The notes below the pieces were generated by a model that saw nothing but the letters and a program-made list of their open reading frames with translations, searched no databases and was not told the DNA's origin. Positions 53,817 to 64,000 of a DNA stretch of 64,000 nt are shown piece after piece; position 1 is the stretch's first letter, and each line of letters opens with the position of its first letter. The position numbers and the translations under genes were made by a program. The DNA is from Fusarium oxysporum f. sp. lycopersici 4287 (lineage: Eukaryota > Ascomycota > Sordariomycetes > Hypocreales > Nectriaceae): assembly GCF_000149955.1 (NCBI RefSeq), contig NW_017264847.1:161647-225646 (forward strand), read 5' to 3'.

Positions 53817-55169
53817 TCACCCCAGGCCCCTCCGGTGCTGCCATGTAAGCTCCACGATCTCGGTAGCTAGGCGAAGTGTACCAACGTTCTCAAGACTACT
53901 CAAGGCTTTAGTAAGTGCCCGTACCCTGGCTTGATCAGATCCAGGCTTGGCAAGGGAGCCCGCGACGCAAAACGGCCACTCGTGGGTCTTCAAAGTCGCC
54001 CAATCATACCTGTCCGTCTCTCTGTGACGGTGATCGCCAATCGCTCGAAGCTCCTCCAGTAGTGCGAGGATTTCCAGCACATATTTTCTGATGACTGCTG
54101 CGCAAGGCTGCCACTCAGAGACAACTACGGACAGGTAAATGTGGGCGGCATCGGCCCAGATGCGGGTAGTCATGTTCACAATATGGGACCGCGTCGTGTT
54201 GGACCAAGATTGCTGTGCAGGCGTATTCGGTGTCATCTTAGTGGTGCTTAGACTGCTGATACCGTCATGTGTTGTCGCTGTTCTCGGTGTCGAATTCGAC
54301 GAGGTGCTCCGTGAAGGATGTGCAGGTAACTCTGCCAGGCCAGTATCGAGTACAGATCTGAGATCTGCGGCATAGCTATCAAGCTCGACCATGTCGAGTT
54401 GAGCTTGTGCCTGGCGTTCCTTTTTCCACGCGGCCAGTGTCGCGATCTCGCCAACAACCGCCAGAACCCAACTCTGACGACCAATAATGCCCCCAACGTC
54501 TAGCAGGTCCATTGGAAATTCCGGATTAGTAGTATGAATGCTATTACCGTTCGTATCGGGACCGCTGCTGCAGTTGCGTATGAATGAAGACGAGTAAGAA
54601 TTAGATTCTGCTTCATATGGCTTGTGGGACGGCAGTAGTTGTCTATGATATGGATACAACTTTGGAGCTTTGAGCAGAGTGGTATTCATGATGATGTCGT
54701 ATACGACTAGGATAGATGAGAAAATCGGAATGCCATCTGGTCGGCATTTCTAGGGGCGGGCCCATTGTAAGTGCCTAAGGTCACGGCGGCCCAGCAATGG
54801 CGCGACAAACGAGTGAAAGGCCTGGCCATTGCCATGATGACCACGGCTGTCGTGTTTCATGCTCTTGTCATCGTCTTCCTGGCTCCTGTCGGCTTAATCA
54901 TCATCATTGTGACTGGCATTGGGTGAGGAACGCTCCTCGGGGTACAGAATATGGGCGCGCTGGCGGCGATGGGCGGCAGCCTGTCGGACTTCTTCTTTGA
55001 GGGTAGCGGCGACTCTGGCCTGCTGAGCACCACCATCGAGCCAGGGAGGTCGGCGGGACCCAGTATGACATGTAATGTGAAGGGTGTCGCAGATGCCGCA
55101 GACAGGCCTGCGACGGTCGCACGTCATGCGGCGGACACGGCAGCTCCAGCAGCCCTGATATGTAGCCAT
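53817..55169 (-). pseudogene. Zn2Cys6 regulator with two in-frame stops
   Basis: A continuous frame of 451 codons begins MATYQGCWSCRVRRMTCDRRRPVC, a textbook zinc cluster (split here). It continues through CDTLHITC and WLDGGAQQARVAATLKEEV, the usual start of PF11951-type regulators. TAA at 54894-54896 and TAG at 54750-54752 interrupt it. The frame stays the same on both sides, and the C-terminal 290 codons (from 54689) retain a WKKERQAQAQLDMVELD and ADAAHIYLSVVVSEW-type regulatory domain. The usual FYLDHVFPF-type segment is missing, so a deletion may also have occurred. No GT-AG intron removes either stop. CAA-to-TAA and CAG-to-TAG changes are plausible origins. Confidence 0.7.
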
Positions 55170-55585
55170 TGCAGCGTAGTTGGTGAGTAAGGCAAGGGAT
55201 GTATACAGTAGGTCTATGAAGAAGAGCCAACGTGGAGGGGACCTTGTGGAATTAGACTAAGATATCCCTGGGGCCTAGCACAGACCGAAAAAAGGTCGGA
55301 GCACCTGCTGATGGGGAGAGTACATAGTAGTCTTACTTCTTCTATAATTTTAACTTTGTCCTAAATTAGTGTTTAGGCAGAAAGCAGGGGTCTAATCTCT
55401 TAATTGGTCCGAATAGTTACGGGCCGATAATAATGGCTGCTAATCCCACTTAGTGGAGTCAAATACTTATGTAAATCAAGACGGACCGTGAAACTTTAAG
55501 AGAATATAAAACCAGAGATCTCAACATCAAGAAGGACTCGATATCTCCTGGCATCTTCAGCACTCGTCACCCCTTCACAGCAAAA
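55170..55585. other. Divergent spacer upstream of the DUF4246 gene
   Basis: This is the promoter region of the DUF4246 gene, with an AATATAAAA element near 55503. There is no coding sequence beyond the zinc-cluster start. Confidence 0.35.
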
Positions 55586-57733
55586 ATGCTACCTTATGCT
55601 CGAGGCCCAGCTCTGACATCTGCTGAGGAGAAGCTCCTATGGGATAACGATGTCGTCAGTAAGCTCACAGAAGAGCAGTGGAAAGCCTTTGGGCAGTGGG
55701 TGGGAGCTAACGACCCAACACCCCTGGAAGCAAAACATTGGATTACCAGAGAAAATGATCTCGATCTCAACATCTTTTCTTTACAGACTCTGGCTTTGCT
55801 TATCAAGCAAGCCAAATTTGCGCACTGCGGGCAATCCTCCGGAACCTTGGAGCAATCTTATACGGTAACTCACGCCTTATCATTGGTCAAAATACTTGAT
55901 TGCTGAGACTTTGTTTAATACAGGAGGATACCTTGATAGTATGCAAACCAGGTTTCGGTTTACCTCTCGGTCACATGCCCGATGAGAAACATCGGTTCCC
56001 CTTACTGTTTCTTAACGATGACTTTGGTGATGGCTGGAAGGCTGTCGTCCTTCTCATCCGTGAATGCTGTATGCTGAAATTCATAGATAAATTATCTGAT
56101 AAACCAAGATGGTGGCAGAAGATTAACGACGACGAAATCGTAACTAAATGGAAAAAGGAAGCTCTGGCTATGGACTGGAAATCCTACCTTAAATATGCCG
56201 ATTTTACTTCTGCTATGGTTAATGCTGTAAGCTAAAAATGGCATTTTTCTATCTTAAGATATTAATAATGGTGCTTAGTGTATTCAAGAACTACGAATTA
56301 AGGCGGATATATATGAGAAAACAGGTCTTATCCCTGTGTATGATTATTCCGTCGCTGTGCTCAAATCTGATACCATTATGACCGCTGAACTAGCAAAGTC
56401 CCTCCAAGAAGCGGTTGAGGTATTAGAGGACGTAGCACCCGAGCAAAAGGACTGGCATCCCGGGAGCAATAAGAAAGTCCTCGATCTCGTTCATCCCTCC
56501 CTCTGGCCTTTAACATATGGCCGGTCTAGAATCCTTGTAGACCGTGTCATTGGTTTGCAGGATGCTTTTACTGATGAGGGAAAAGCTGTCACGATCCGTG
56601 CACCTGCCGATGATGATTGCTACCGTTACCAAAAAGGAGGCTTCTGCGGACAAGGTTTCCCCGTGTTTTCCAACAGATTCCAGTGGCTTCCTTGCGATGT
56701 AGTGCTGGACCCTCTAACAGGTAGCGTCAAAATCGCGAGTTATATCAACAATCTTCACCCTCAGGAACACGCACACTTGTATCCTGTCATCGAGAGTTTT
56801 ATCAAGAAGTCCTTGCCAGCTTGGGACATCCTTTACCGCTGGGAAGATGACTTTGCCGTACAGCGGCTTCAGACGGATGAAGCAACACTTGATTGCCAGG
56901 CTGAAGAGGCTGTTAATTGTTGTTGCAAGCCGTGGTGCCGTCGTCTAGGTCAGAACGAGGCACCTCGACATGCTTATGAGCCTGGGGGTGAGGAGTATGA
57001 GGATCAAGGTCGTTGGTCTGATGAGGACACCGACGAAGAGTCGAACACATTTCACTTTTGCGAGGAATCAAGCGACAAAGAACTCTTACATCATGATTAT
57101 TCTGATCCGGAGGAAGCCTACTTTAAGGGATCACAGCGGAGAAAGCTAGACGAGGCGTGGTTCAAGTCAACACACCGCGTCAACGTTCCTGACGCCGACC
57201 CAAACGCAGCTGGCCATGTCAAGATCACGGCTGGCGATGTCAAAACCACTGGTTTTTTCAAAGGCAAGGAACAGATCCAAGTCATCATAAAGCTGGCCAA
57301 TATCTACCTCACACCGGAAAATCCTTCTTATGACGGTGGTTCATGGCATACCGAAGGCCAGCTCAACGAGCACATCGTCAGCACAGCATTATACTATTAC
57401 GACAGCGATAACATCACCGACTGTACTCTTAGTTTCCGTACTACTACCAAGGACCTCTCAGAAGAGCTATACTACGAGCAAGACAAACATGACCCAATTT
57501 ACCGAACGTTTGCGATCAAGAAAGATGGAGATCGGCAGCAAGACATTGGCTCTGTGCACACCAAGGCTGGAAGAGCGATTTTCTTTCCGAATCTCGTGCA
57601 GCATCGTGTCTCTCCTTTCGAGTTGGTTGGCCGTACGAAGCCAGGCCACAGGAAGATTATTGCACTGTTCTTGGTTGATCCGGCGATATCCATTATCAGC
57701 ACTTCTAACGTGCCACCGCAGCAGAAGTATTGA
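55586..57733 (+). CDS. DUF4246 family protein, stop codon 64 codons early
   Basis: Exons 55586-55864, 55924-56226 and 56279-57733 join in phase 0, giving 678 aa. The family landmarks are all present: DWHPGSNKKVLDLVHPSLWPL, CDVVLDPLTG...SYINNLHP, VIIKLANIYLTPE, GGSWHTEGQLNEH with ALYYYDS, and FPNLVQHRVSPF...GHRKIIALFLVDP. The HxE...H pattern hints at a 2-oxoglutarate/iron oxygenase-like core, but the function is not established. TGA at 57731-57733 falls where the family has a Trp-rich QQ(K/R)xWW segment. The same frame then continues with a convincing family-like tail to 57925. The visible protein therefore seems to have lost about 63 residues. Confidence 0.85.
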
Positions 57734-57925
57734 TGGGATCAGCATCGCTTACAGAATGGCGAGTGCTTGCCTGACAGCTCCAATGAGAAGGTCAGCCTTG
57801 TGGATTGGCCCATGGGGCTGGAAGAAGCCAAAGAGCTAAGACTACAGTTAATGGATGAAAGGACGTGGATGCAGGAGCAAGAACAAGATGGTGTAAGAGA
57901 AGAATGGAATTTCTGCGAGCATTGA
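57734..57925 (+). other. In-frame remnant of the DUF4246 C-terminus
   Basis: Directly after the TGA, 63 codons in the same frame read WDQHRLQNGE through WPMGLEEAKELR to EEWNFCEH and a TGA at 57923-57925. The MGLEEAKE-LR-LM-ER and FNFCEH-like pattern is that of normal DUF4246 C-termini. This indicates a nonsense change (TGG to TGA) rather than a natural end. Confidence 0.65.
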
Positions 57926-58251
57926 TCACAGCTCTAGTGGGTTAAAATGATACAACGCTTATTTAGCCTTGTATTATGACTGGGAGTGCTCGTGGGAACA
58001 TGTCTCTTTTTATGTGCTATTCTCACACTCGCCCTCGGCGATTCGAGTAAGCTTATTTTGGCCCATTAGTCAGAAACAAATAGGCTTAGGCAAGCCAGCC
58101 TAAACAAAAGAACTAGGTTTATATGCCACTTATGGCAGATCCGCAAAACGGTTAGGCAGCAAAGGCCATATATGCAATTTCAGTTCTCGGTATCAGTCAA
58201 CTCCACAGAAGTAATCCATATATAAAGTGTCTTAACTAATAGACTTCTCGA

Positions 58252-58705
58252 TCTTGTTTATGAACCATCATGGCGACAGTCTGCATTGCATAGCCTAAAC
58301 GCCTACAGATACAAGTTGCCGGATTATCCAGCAGAGGCTCACATACACCATCAGTAACTCTTAAGGCCAGAAGGCAGACCTCTGACGCATATGCGGGAGC
58401 CGTCTTAGTAAACATCCCCCAGGAAATCCCACAGAGAAATTAGCCGACAAGGAGTACCAGAAGATTAGGCAAGAAGGATAAAATGAAGCTACAGCGCAGA
58501 TAGCAGCCAAGGACGAGAAAGCATCCTCGCAGTAGCCGGATTTATACGTAAAGTAGCCATTAGCAAACGCGCCGATAACTGTGCCGACGTTTACGGCGTT
58601 ACTAAGCCCATTCTGCGTGGACGCAGTAATCTGCCAAGTATCCACCTCAGGCTAATGGTTTCCATACTTGTGAGCAATTACGGAGTTGCCGAAATACCAA
58701 CGCGT
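58252..58705 (-). pseudogene. Relic of an MFS sugar-transporter gene
   Basis: The minus strand holds a degraded internal part of a sugar porter. WYFGNSVIAHKYGNH, a TAG stop and DTWQITASTQNGLSNAVNVG lead into IGAFANGYFTYKSGY. A frame change gives FLPNLLVLLVG, a TAA stop and FLCGISWGMF...APAYASEVC, and a second frame change gives YVSLCWIIRQLVSVGV. The order matches consecutive segments of helices 2-5 of one transporter. Neither the N-terminal nor the C-terminal half is present. With two stops and two frame changes in about 450 bp it is clearly non-functional. Confidence 0.75.
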
Positions 58706-59380
58706 TACCTTTAACAGCTTAATCCTTTCATGTGGCTCAATACCTATTTCACCACCTGTCTCCCTATAATGAAACATTTAGACAGGTAATGCCTCAGCGT
58801 TACTCCGTGGGGCTACGTTTACTTCTGTCAATGTGACATATTCTCAGCCAATGGGAGTAACTCCGATGCTCTCAGGTATATAATGCTACCGATATTTCGG
58901 GATGTTATCTCACAAACTTGGGTTCGTAGTCATTTCTAAGATAAGAAATAGCTAAGTTCAGCGTTCCTATAGGTTACAGTTGGCTGTCTGAAAGCCGCCA
59001 AAGTAGGCTGGCTGGGTTACTTAAACTGTATACATATTTCAGCCCGTTATTTTGCTGACTGGTTTACATTCGGTAATTTGTTAACGGTGTTCTTGTTGCT
59101 TTTGGCGATTCATGAGAAGTGATGAAATCTCGATGAAATGGCATTGTATTGGTGATGACACGACATGATTGGCTACTCGGCTATTGGGTCGAGAAGTTGC
59201 CGATTAAGGGCGCGAGTGACAGGTTCCTGCAACATCCCTTCACCCTACATTCAATCTAGCCATCCAGCCATTCCAGGCATATGTGCACTTACTATTCTCG
59301 GGTCTGATTTGTATTGTTGAATATTCAAGGTTTCACCAGCTTTCACATTCAAGGCAATCTCTCCGCCACATCCCGCTATC
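58706..59380. other. Intergenic stretch, no gene seen
   Basis: This is the upstream region of the CoA-transferase gene. Sequence next to the MFS relic probably contains further unrecognisable transporter remains. I see nothing supported. Confidence 0.35.
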
Positions 59381-60892
59381 ATGCCTACACCGGAGCAAGC
59401 CTCAGAATTGAGCAATATTCACATACCTGATGCAAACGAGGCCTCACGTAGTATTGACCGAACAAACTACAAATCGATTGATATCTTGAAGGAGGTCTGG
59501 ACAAGTCTTGGTCTACCCGAGACCTCTTTGACAGCTGTCCGGCTTCCTGGTAAAGAAGGCCCGGCCCTTCCTTCGTCATTCAAAATCGGAATCCTCGGAC
59601 AAGCCTCTATCGGGCTGTCTGCGCTTGCGGCTGCTCAGGTTCATGCCTTGCGAAACAAGATTCCCCTTCCTACAGTCACGGTGCCGCTCGAGCACGCAGT
59701 CGTAGAGTACAAGTGCGAAAGATTATATACCGTTTCTGACGAGCTTGCTTCTCCAGCAGGGGGCGCTATCGGTGGATTGCATAAGACCTCAGATGGCTAT
59801 GTTCGAATCCATGACGGATTTCCAAACCATGTTCAAGGTACTCTTGACTTGCTTGGCTTGAAAGCTGATGCAACTCGGGACCAGGTATCTCAGCAGACTG
59901 CAGATTGGGCTAGTATTGATTTGGAGAACTGTGGAACGGCAGAGGGTAAAGTCGCGATATATGCTCTGCGCTCATACCGTCAGTGGGATAAGCTCCCCCA
60001 GTCGAGGGCCATCAGCAACTTCCCTATTAGCATCAAGCAGGTCTCGCAGTTGTCTCCAGTTGGGCTGCCAAGTACGATGCAGCCTGGCAATCTCAAGTGC
60101 CTACAAGGTCTTCGGGTTGTTGAGATGAGTCGGGTGATTGCTGCACCGTTATGCGGCAAGACCTTGGCGGCCCATGGAGCCGAGGTTATTTGGGTGACTT
60201 CACCAACACTGCCAGATCTGCCGAGGGTTGACCGGGAATTTGGGCGAGGGAAAAAGACTGTCCAACTTGACATTCACAAGTCTGAGGATCGAAAGCAGCT
60301 CCTCAACCTTCTCAAGGATTGCGATGTGTTTGTTCAAGGTTATCGACCTGGAAGTCTTGCCTCATACGGTCTGTCCCAAGATGAGTTGAGAAAGATCAAT
60401 CCAACCATCATCGTAGCCAACATGTCTGCTTTCGGCCCTGAAGGTCCATGGTCAGGCCGTCGTGGATTTGACTCGCTTGTGCAGACATGTTCAGGCATGA
60501 ATGTCTCTGAAGCTGAGCACGCTGGAAAGGGCGAGGCTGCTCGCCCAACACCTTGCCAGGCTCTCGATCATTCAGGTGGCTATATGCTTGCAGTTGGCGT
60601 CATGGCTGCTGTGTATCATCGTGCTGTCAACGGCGGTTCATGGAGAGTCGATGTTTCATTGGCAGGCATGATGAAATATCTGAGAAGCCTCGGCCAGTAC
60701 CCTGGAGCGAGTGGTTTTGAAGCGAAAGACTTTGAAAAGCCAGATGATGTGCCTGAGGATTATTTCGAGATCCAGGAAACAGGCTTTGGCACCATGAAGT
60801 CCATCAGGCATAGTGCTACGGTGGAGGGTTTAGAGGTTGGTTGGGATATTATGCCAAAGCCACTTGGCTCCGACAAGCCGGCATGGGACTAA
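59381..60892 (+). CDS. Class III CoA-transferase (CaiB/BaiF family)
   Basis: An intronless 503-aa protein. The second half has the class III signature: LQGLRVVEMSRVIAAPLCGKTLAAHGAEVIWV, a FGRGKKTVQLDIHKSEDR segment, CDVFVQGYRPGSLASYGLS, NMSAFGPEGPWSGRRGFD (with the catalytic-type Asp) and a later SGGYMLAVGVMAA. The first half repeats a diverged copy of the same fold, as seen in fungal members. Such enzymes move CoA between organic acids, usually in acyl-CoA or aromatic-acid metabolism. It is probably cytosolic or mitochondrial. The substrate is unknown, and its neighbours are decayed genes, so they give no hint. Confidence 0.9.
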   Translation: MPTPEQASELSNIHIPDANEASRSIDRTNYKSIDILKEVWTSLGLPETSLTAVRLPGKEGPALPSSFKIGILGQASIGLSALAAAQVHALRNKIPLPTVTVPLEHAVVEYKCERLYTVSDELASPAGGAIGGLHKTSDGYVRIHDGFPNHVQGTLDLLGLKADATRDQVSQQTADWASIDLENCGTAEGKVAIYALRSYRQWDKLPQSRAISNFPISIKQVSQLSPVGLPSTMQPGNLKCLQGLRVVEMSRVIAAPLCGKTLAAHGAEVIWVTSPTLPDLPRVDREFGRGKKTVQLDIHKSEDRKQLLNLLKDCDVFVQGYRPGSLASYGLSQDELRKINPTIIVANMSAFGPEGPWSGRRGFDSLVQTCSGMNVSEAEHAGKGEAARPTPCQALDHSGGYMLAVGVMAAVYHRAVNGGSWRVDVSLAGMMKYLRSLGQYPGASGFEAKDFEKPDDVPEDYFEIQETGFGTMKSIRHSATVEGLEVGWDIMPKPLGSDKPAWD

Positions 60893-61321
60893 CGTAGTAT
60901 CGCCACTCAGTCATTATTCAAAAACATTTAAGAAGATACTCCCGCCTCTTGATATGTAGTATGTTGCTTCTCTTTGGCTATTACTGCATGCTTATTCGCA
61001 GCAGATGTCAATGAAGAAAAGAGTCCTTACAGGTCCAAGCTTGCATCTGACTCCATTCGAAATAGTTCAATAGTGCAATGTGGCGTAGTGAATTGGCCCT
61101 AGTTCAAGCCTATTTGACCCAAGTTATTGGTCACTGTTATCGACAGCCCCATTACAAAGAGCTGTGCATGTCACTTCAGCCGAACAACCACGCAATTTGC
61201 GACAATTAGTGAACAAAAAGATATGACTTCCCTTTTCGTAACATTCTGTCTCACTTCACTCTCTTGAATCAGTCATTCTTTTATGCCTTTGGGCGATTTC
61301 CACTCTTTACTCTTCATCATT
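60893..61321. other. Intergenic stretch, no gene seen
   Basis: This is the 3' region of the CoA-transferase and the upstream region of the decayed Cys-rich gene. I see nothing supported. Confidence 0.35.
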
Positions 61322-62395
61322 ATGGTTAAGTCGAAGCGCATTGTGGCTGCTCTGGCCTACCTCAGCATTATTGGTGTCAGCGCTAGCCCATGCAAGCCGC
61401 ATACCACGGCTGGTCCACTGAGACAGCTTCTTCTGTCTCCTCTCAGTCAACAGTGTCGGGATCTTTTACCATACTGCCGTCTGTTACTGAGACTAGTGGT
61501 TTACTCGTCAGCTCTGAGACTGGATCGGCTACGGAGTCTAGTATTTTAATCGAGTCCACTGCTACCACCGACACTACTACTGCTATCGAGGCTTAAACGA
61601 CCGGATTCTCTTCAATAATCGAGACAACAACTACTGCTGCAGCTACCACGTCTTCCGCTACTCCTGAAGTCTTTTGCGCCAATCAAATCTATCGTGGCAA
61701 CGCTTTAAGCCGTGGTTACAAAACAACTGGAGCTAGCGATGAGCAGGAATGCCGGGAGAGCTGTGTTGACGATGACAACCGTAACTCGTGGTTCTTCCAG
61801 ACATCCGGAACTTGCAACCTCTATACAGAGACCTTGCCTCAATTCAGTGCTCCTTCTAACGAAGAGAGTCTCCTGATTGGATCGCGGACTTCAATAGTGT
61901 AACGGCAGTATTGGCTTTCGTTGGGCTGGGAAGGAGCCCGATGAGCATACCAGCAACGTCCTACTCGAAGCCGACTGTGCCCATTTATGCATAAAGAACG
62001 TTCTCTACGATATTTGGCAATACGACAGTGTCTCTCAGGCTTGCAACATATTCTCCGGCTCCTTTTCAGACTTGGTCACTTTGGACTCTGACGGCACAGC
62101 AGTTGGCAGAAAAATGCTCATCGGTGCATGAAGCTGCTCCTCCGACTTCTTCAAACCTGTGCTTGGGGCATGTAATGGCGAGATGGTGTGGAATAACAAT
62201 TGGACACAACCTTACAGATCTTTCGATAAGTGCAAGACCGTTGCTACATGTGCACGAGCCTGCTCAATCGACCCCATGTGCTTATCCAGGTTTGTTTGGG
62301 ATGGACTAGGGGATTGTGAGTTCTCACAGCTTGCTCTGTATTCTGATCCAACCGATATAGCTACTCCAGGTTCTCGAAACTGTGGTGTTCCTTAA
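61322..62395 (+). pseudogene. Decayed secreted Cys-rich (PAN/apple-like) protein gene
   Basis: The ATG at 61322 starts a signal peptide (MVKSKRIVAALAYLSIIGVSA). The frame must then change by one base near 61400-61415 into a Ser/Thr-rich linker (ETASSVSSQSTVSGSF). The linker meets TAA at 61594-61596 and continues in the same frame into a Cys-rich module (VFCANQIYRGNAL...ECRESC). A second frame change near 61890-61906 leads to further modules (ADCAHLCIKNV...; later CARACSIDPMC, CEFSQL) with TGA at 62129-62131 between them, ending NCGVP at 62395. The spacing of Cys resembles PAN/apple-type domains of fungal wall proteins. With two frame changes and two stops the gene appears dead, unless the sequence is in error. 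Confidence 0.65.
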
Positions 62396-63573
62396 TGTCT
62401 CATCGATCCTTGGGATATTTGGTTAAGTTATAGCTTCTAATTCTTAAACATGCATTTTTTTCACGGTCCTGTCCTTTTTATATATTGTGCAATAGTCATT
62501 GTATACTCTTGGTTAAGTATTCTCATTGCTAAATACATAAATTCTCTTCTGCAACCGGGATACAAACAAAGCAACGCTAAACAATTAAATGGAATTCGTT
62601 AACCCCAGATTAGATATCAACATGGTCAGAGTTATGTATTAGAATACTTGCCAAAACCTGTAACTGCAAAATTCTATATGGAAGATTTCAGTTTACAAAT
62701 AATAAAAGACAGTATAGCAATACTCTTACAAGAGCGGCGTTGATAAAATCGCGACCCGGCTTGTTTATCTTTATCGCCGCCTTAACAATATTTCGCTATA
62801 GTGACGAGAATAAATTCAAGAGAGAAATCCGTCCAATGATAGTGGAAGCTTCGTCCTCCTAGAGGGACAGGGGTCAGAAAAAGATATGTGGCCCATCTGC
62901 TATGGATCCTGGTTTTATAAGCACTTGACTGTGGTCTAGACATAGGATGAGGAGGGGTAAGTAAAAAGCGACTCTGTGGACTTCACAGCGTTTGCGGATT
63001 TGAATAACATATGATTGAAGGGTTGCAATCGACCAGAGTATAAGAAATCGAAAGATCAAGCAGGAAACCACATCATTATTCAATCCTTAGTAAGATTCGA
63101 GGCATATACCGAGGCTGTGTTCGGATCCTTTATCTCGGACTGCTTTCGCACTTTTTTCATCATTCTCACTAGTTGCGAATGCGAGAAGACTTTCGCTTGG
63201 TGTAACTAATGGTGATTCACCTTCTATTTTAGCCACTTTTTCCTTGAATTTTACTGGGTCATCAGTATGACAGGGGTCTTGCATCGCCTCCTCCCGCTCC
63301 GGTACATCGTAGCATTGCCAGCCTTGACATTCTCGCCTAAAAGGCGCATGCATTTAATCCCATTAGCACCATTCTACCAGGACCTGGAACTGGCGGCAAT
63401 GCAATGATACGTCACATTTAAAGGCTCGGCGCCTGGGGCTTGGTGAAACTCTAACCTGAAGCCAGCGGATTAATAAAATTCCTCATATATATTCTACACA
63501 TCTTAGCATCCCCAATCTGTGTTTGGGAAATTTGGAATGACCATTGTTTCATTCAATCGGGATTTCACCAGTC
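62396..63573. other. Gene-poor stretch (1.2 kb)
   Basis: AT-rich sequence. An 88-codon minus-strand frame at 63087-63353 (MHAPFRRECQGW) has no recognisable domain or splicing partner and is not accepted. I see nothing else. Confidence 0.35.
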
Positions 63574-64000
63574 ATGGTCAACACTGGGAAACCTAGCCGT
63601 GGGTGCGCGACCTGTAAGAAGCGAAAAATAAAGGTAAACATTATATAGACTTCCAGCTTGGGAAATCTCGATATTATTGATGGCATCTCTAACACAAAGC
63701 AGTGCGATGAACTAGCCCCATCATGCACGCAGTGCAAAACGGCTGGATGGGTATGCCCAGGGCCCTCGGAAAGTAAAATGTTCTTCCGCAACCAAACCAC
63801 TGCAGATCTTGCCAGAAAGAATGCTGGGGCACTGAGTACAGCATCATCAAGCTCTGTAGTGACCCCGGACTCTGAAGTATGGAAACGACCTGTATCTCCC
63901 CCAGCACGGGACAGAGCTACTACTTTCTTTATGCGGCAGTACGTCTTTGATATGACTAGTGCAGGAGGAACCTTGCCTTTAAGGGACAACCATGAGTTTC
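63574..64000 (+). CDS. Zn2Cys6 transcription factor, N-terminal part (runs off the window)
   Basis: Exon 1 (63574-63633) begins MVNTGKPSRGCATCKKRKIK. A 66-nt intron (GTAAAC...CACAAAG) then joins exon 2 at 63700, giving QCDELAPSCTQCKTAGWVC. Together they make a complete binuclear zinc cluster with the intron inside it, a common position in fungal Zn2Cys6 genes. The following sequence (SKMFFRNQTTADLARKN, then a Ser-rich linker and FFMRQYVFDM) is the usual approach to a PF11951-type regulatory domain. The gene continues beyond base 64000. Its targets are unknown. Confidence 0.85.

Noticed and set aside
54797..55000. Plus-strand hydrophobic frame opposite the zinc-cluster gene
   Set aside because: It is antisense to a clear Zn2Cys6 coding region; the hydrophobic run is the complement of Asp/His-rich codons.
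63087..63353. 88-codon minus-strand frame
   Set aside because: No domain, no signal peptide, and the frame downstream is interrupted; too little to support a gene.

Overview
This window is about 64 kb from a filamentous ascomycete, most likely a Fusarium-like hypocrealean fungus (inference). The evidence is short spliceosomal introns (42-107 nt, many with CTAAC/CTGAC branch-like sites), gene-sized intergenic spacing, no operons, and typically fungal families: Zn2Cys6 regulators, a CFEM/PTH11-type receptor, a TRI12-type MFS pump, NPP1, DUF1479, DUF4246 and HODM (DUF3445). Exon models were built by hand from splice consensus and reading frame. Exon totals are divisible by three for every gene except the GH18 chitinase, which carries two frameshifts.

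Layout. 1-6.1 kb: tail of a beta-helix glycosidase, an esterase and a divergent HODM gene, and a coiled-coil gene with an in-frame stop before its lysine-rich tail. 6.5-13.3 kb: a killer-toxin-type (subgroup C) GH18 chitinase, frameshifted, divergent from a secreted protein with ten CBM18 modules. 13.5-14.2 kb: a SINE-like retroposon with a 15-bp target duplication. 14.5-18.8 kb: SDR, scytalone-dehydratase-like protein and TRI12-type MFS, resembling a small secondary-metabolite module. 20.2-21.9 kb: CFEM PTH11-like receptor. 22.5-23.05 kb: AT-rich element with imperfect terminal inverted repeats. 23.9-31.2 kb: coiled-coil protein with a tandem GATA-site promoter, subtilisin-like protease, nonsense-interrupted carboxylesterase, GH105 hydrolase. 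33.7-40.8 kb: NPP1-family protein and a divergent pair of large intronless genes of unknown family. 41.5-52.4 kb: chitin-deacetylase-like enzyme, DUF1479 dioxygenase-like protein, esterase, sugar transporter, Zn2Cys6 regulator and tannase/feruloyl esterase, together resembling a plant-polymer and aromatic-ester utilisation neighbourhood. 53.8-64 kb: a decayed Zn2Cys6 regulator, DUF4246 gene with a late stop, MFS relic, class III CoA-transferase, decayed Cys-rich secreted protein, and the start of another Zn2Cys6 regulator.

Two themes stand out. Many genes encode secreted enzymes acting on chitin, pectin, esters or protein, as expected of a plant-associated fungus. An unusual number are interrupted by single stops or frameshifts, several consistent with C-to-T change at CpA. 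That suggests an accessory or decaying region, or sequence errors. The best candidate for an undescribed system is the divergent pair at 34.7-40.8 kb.
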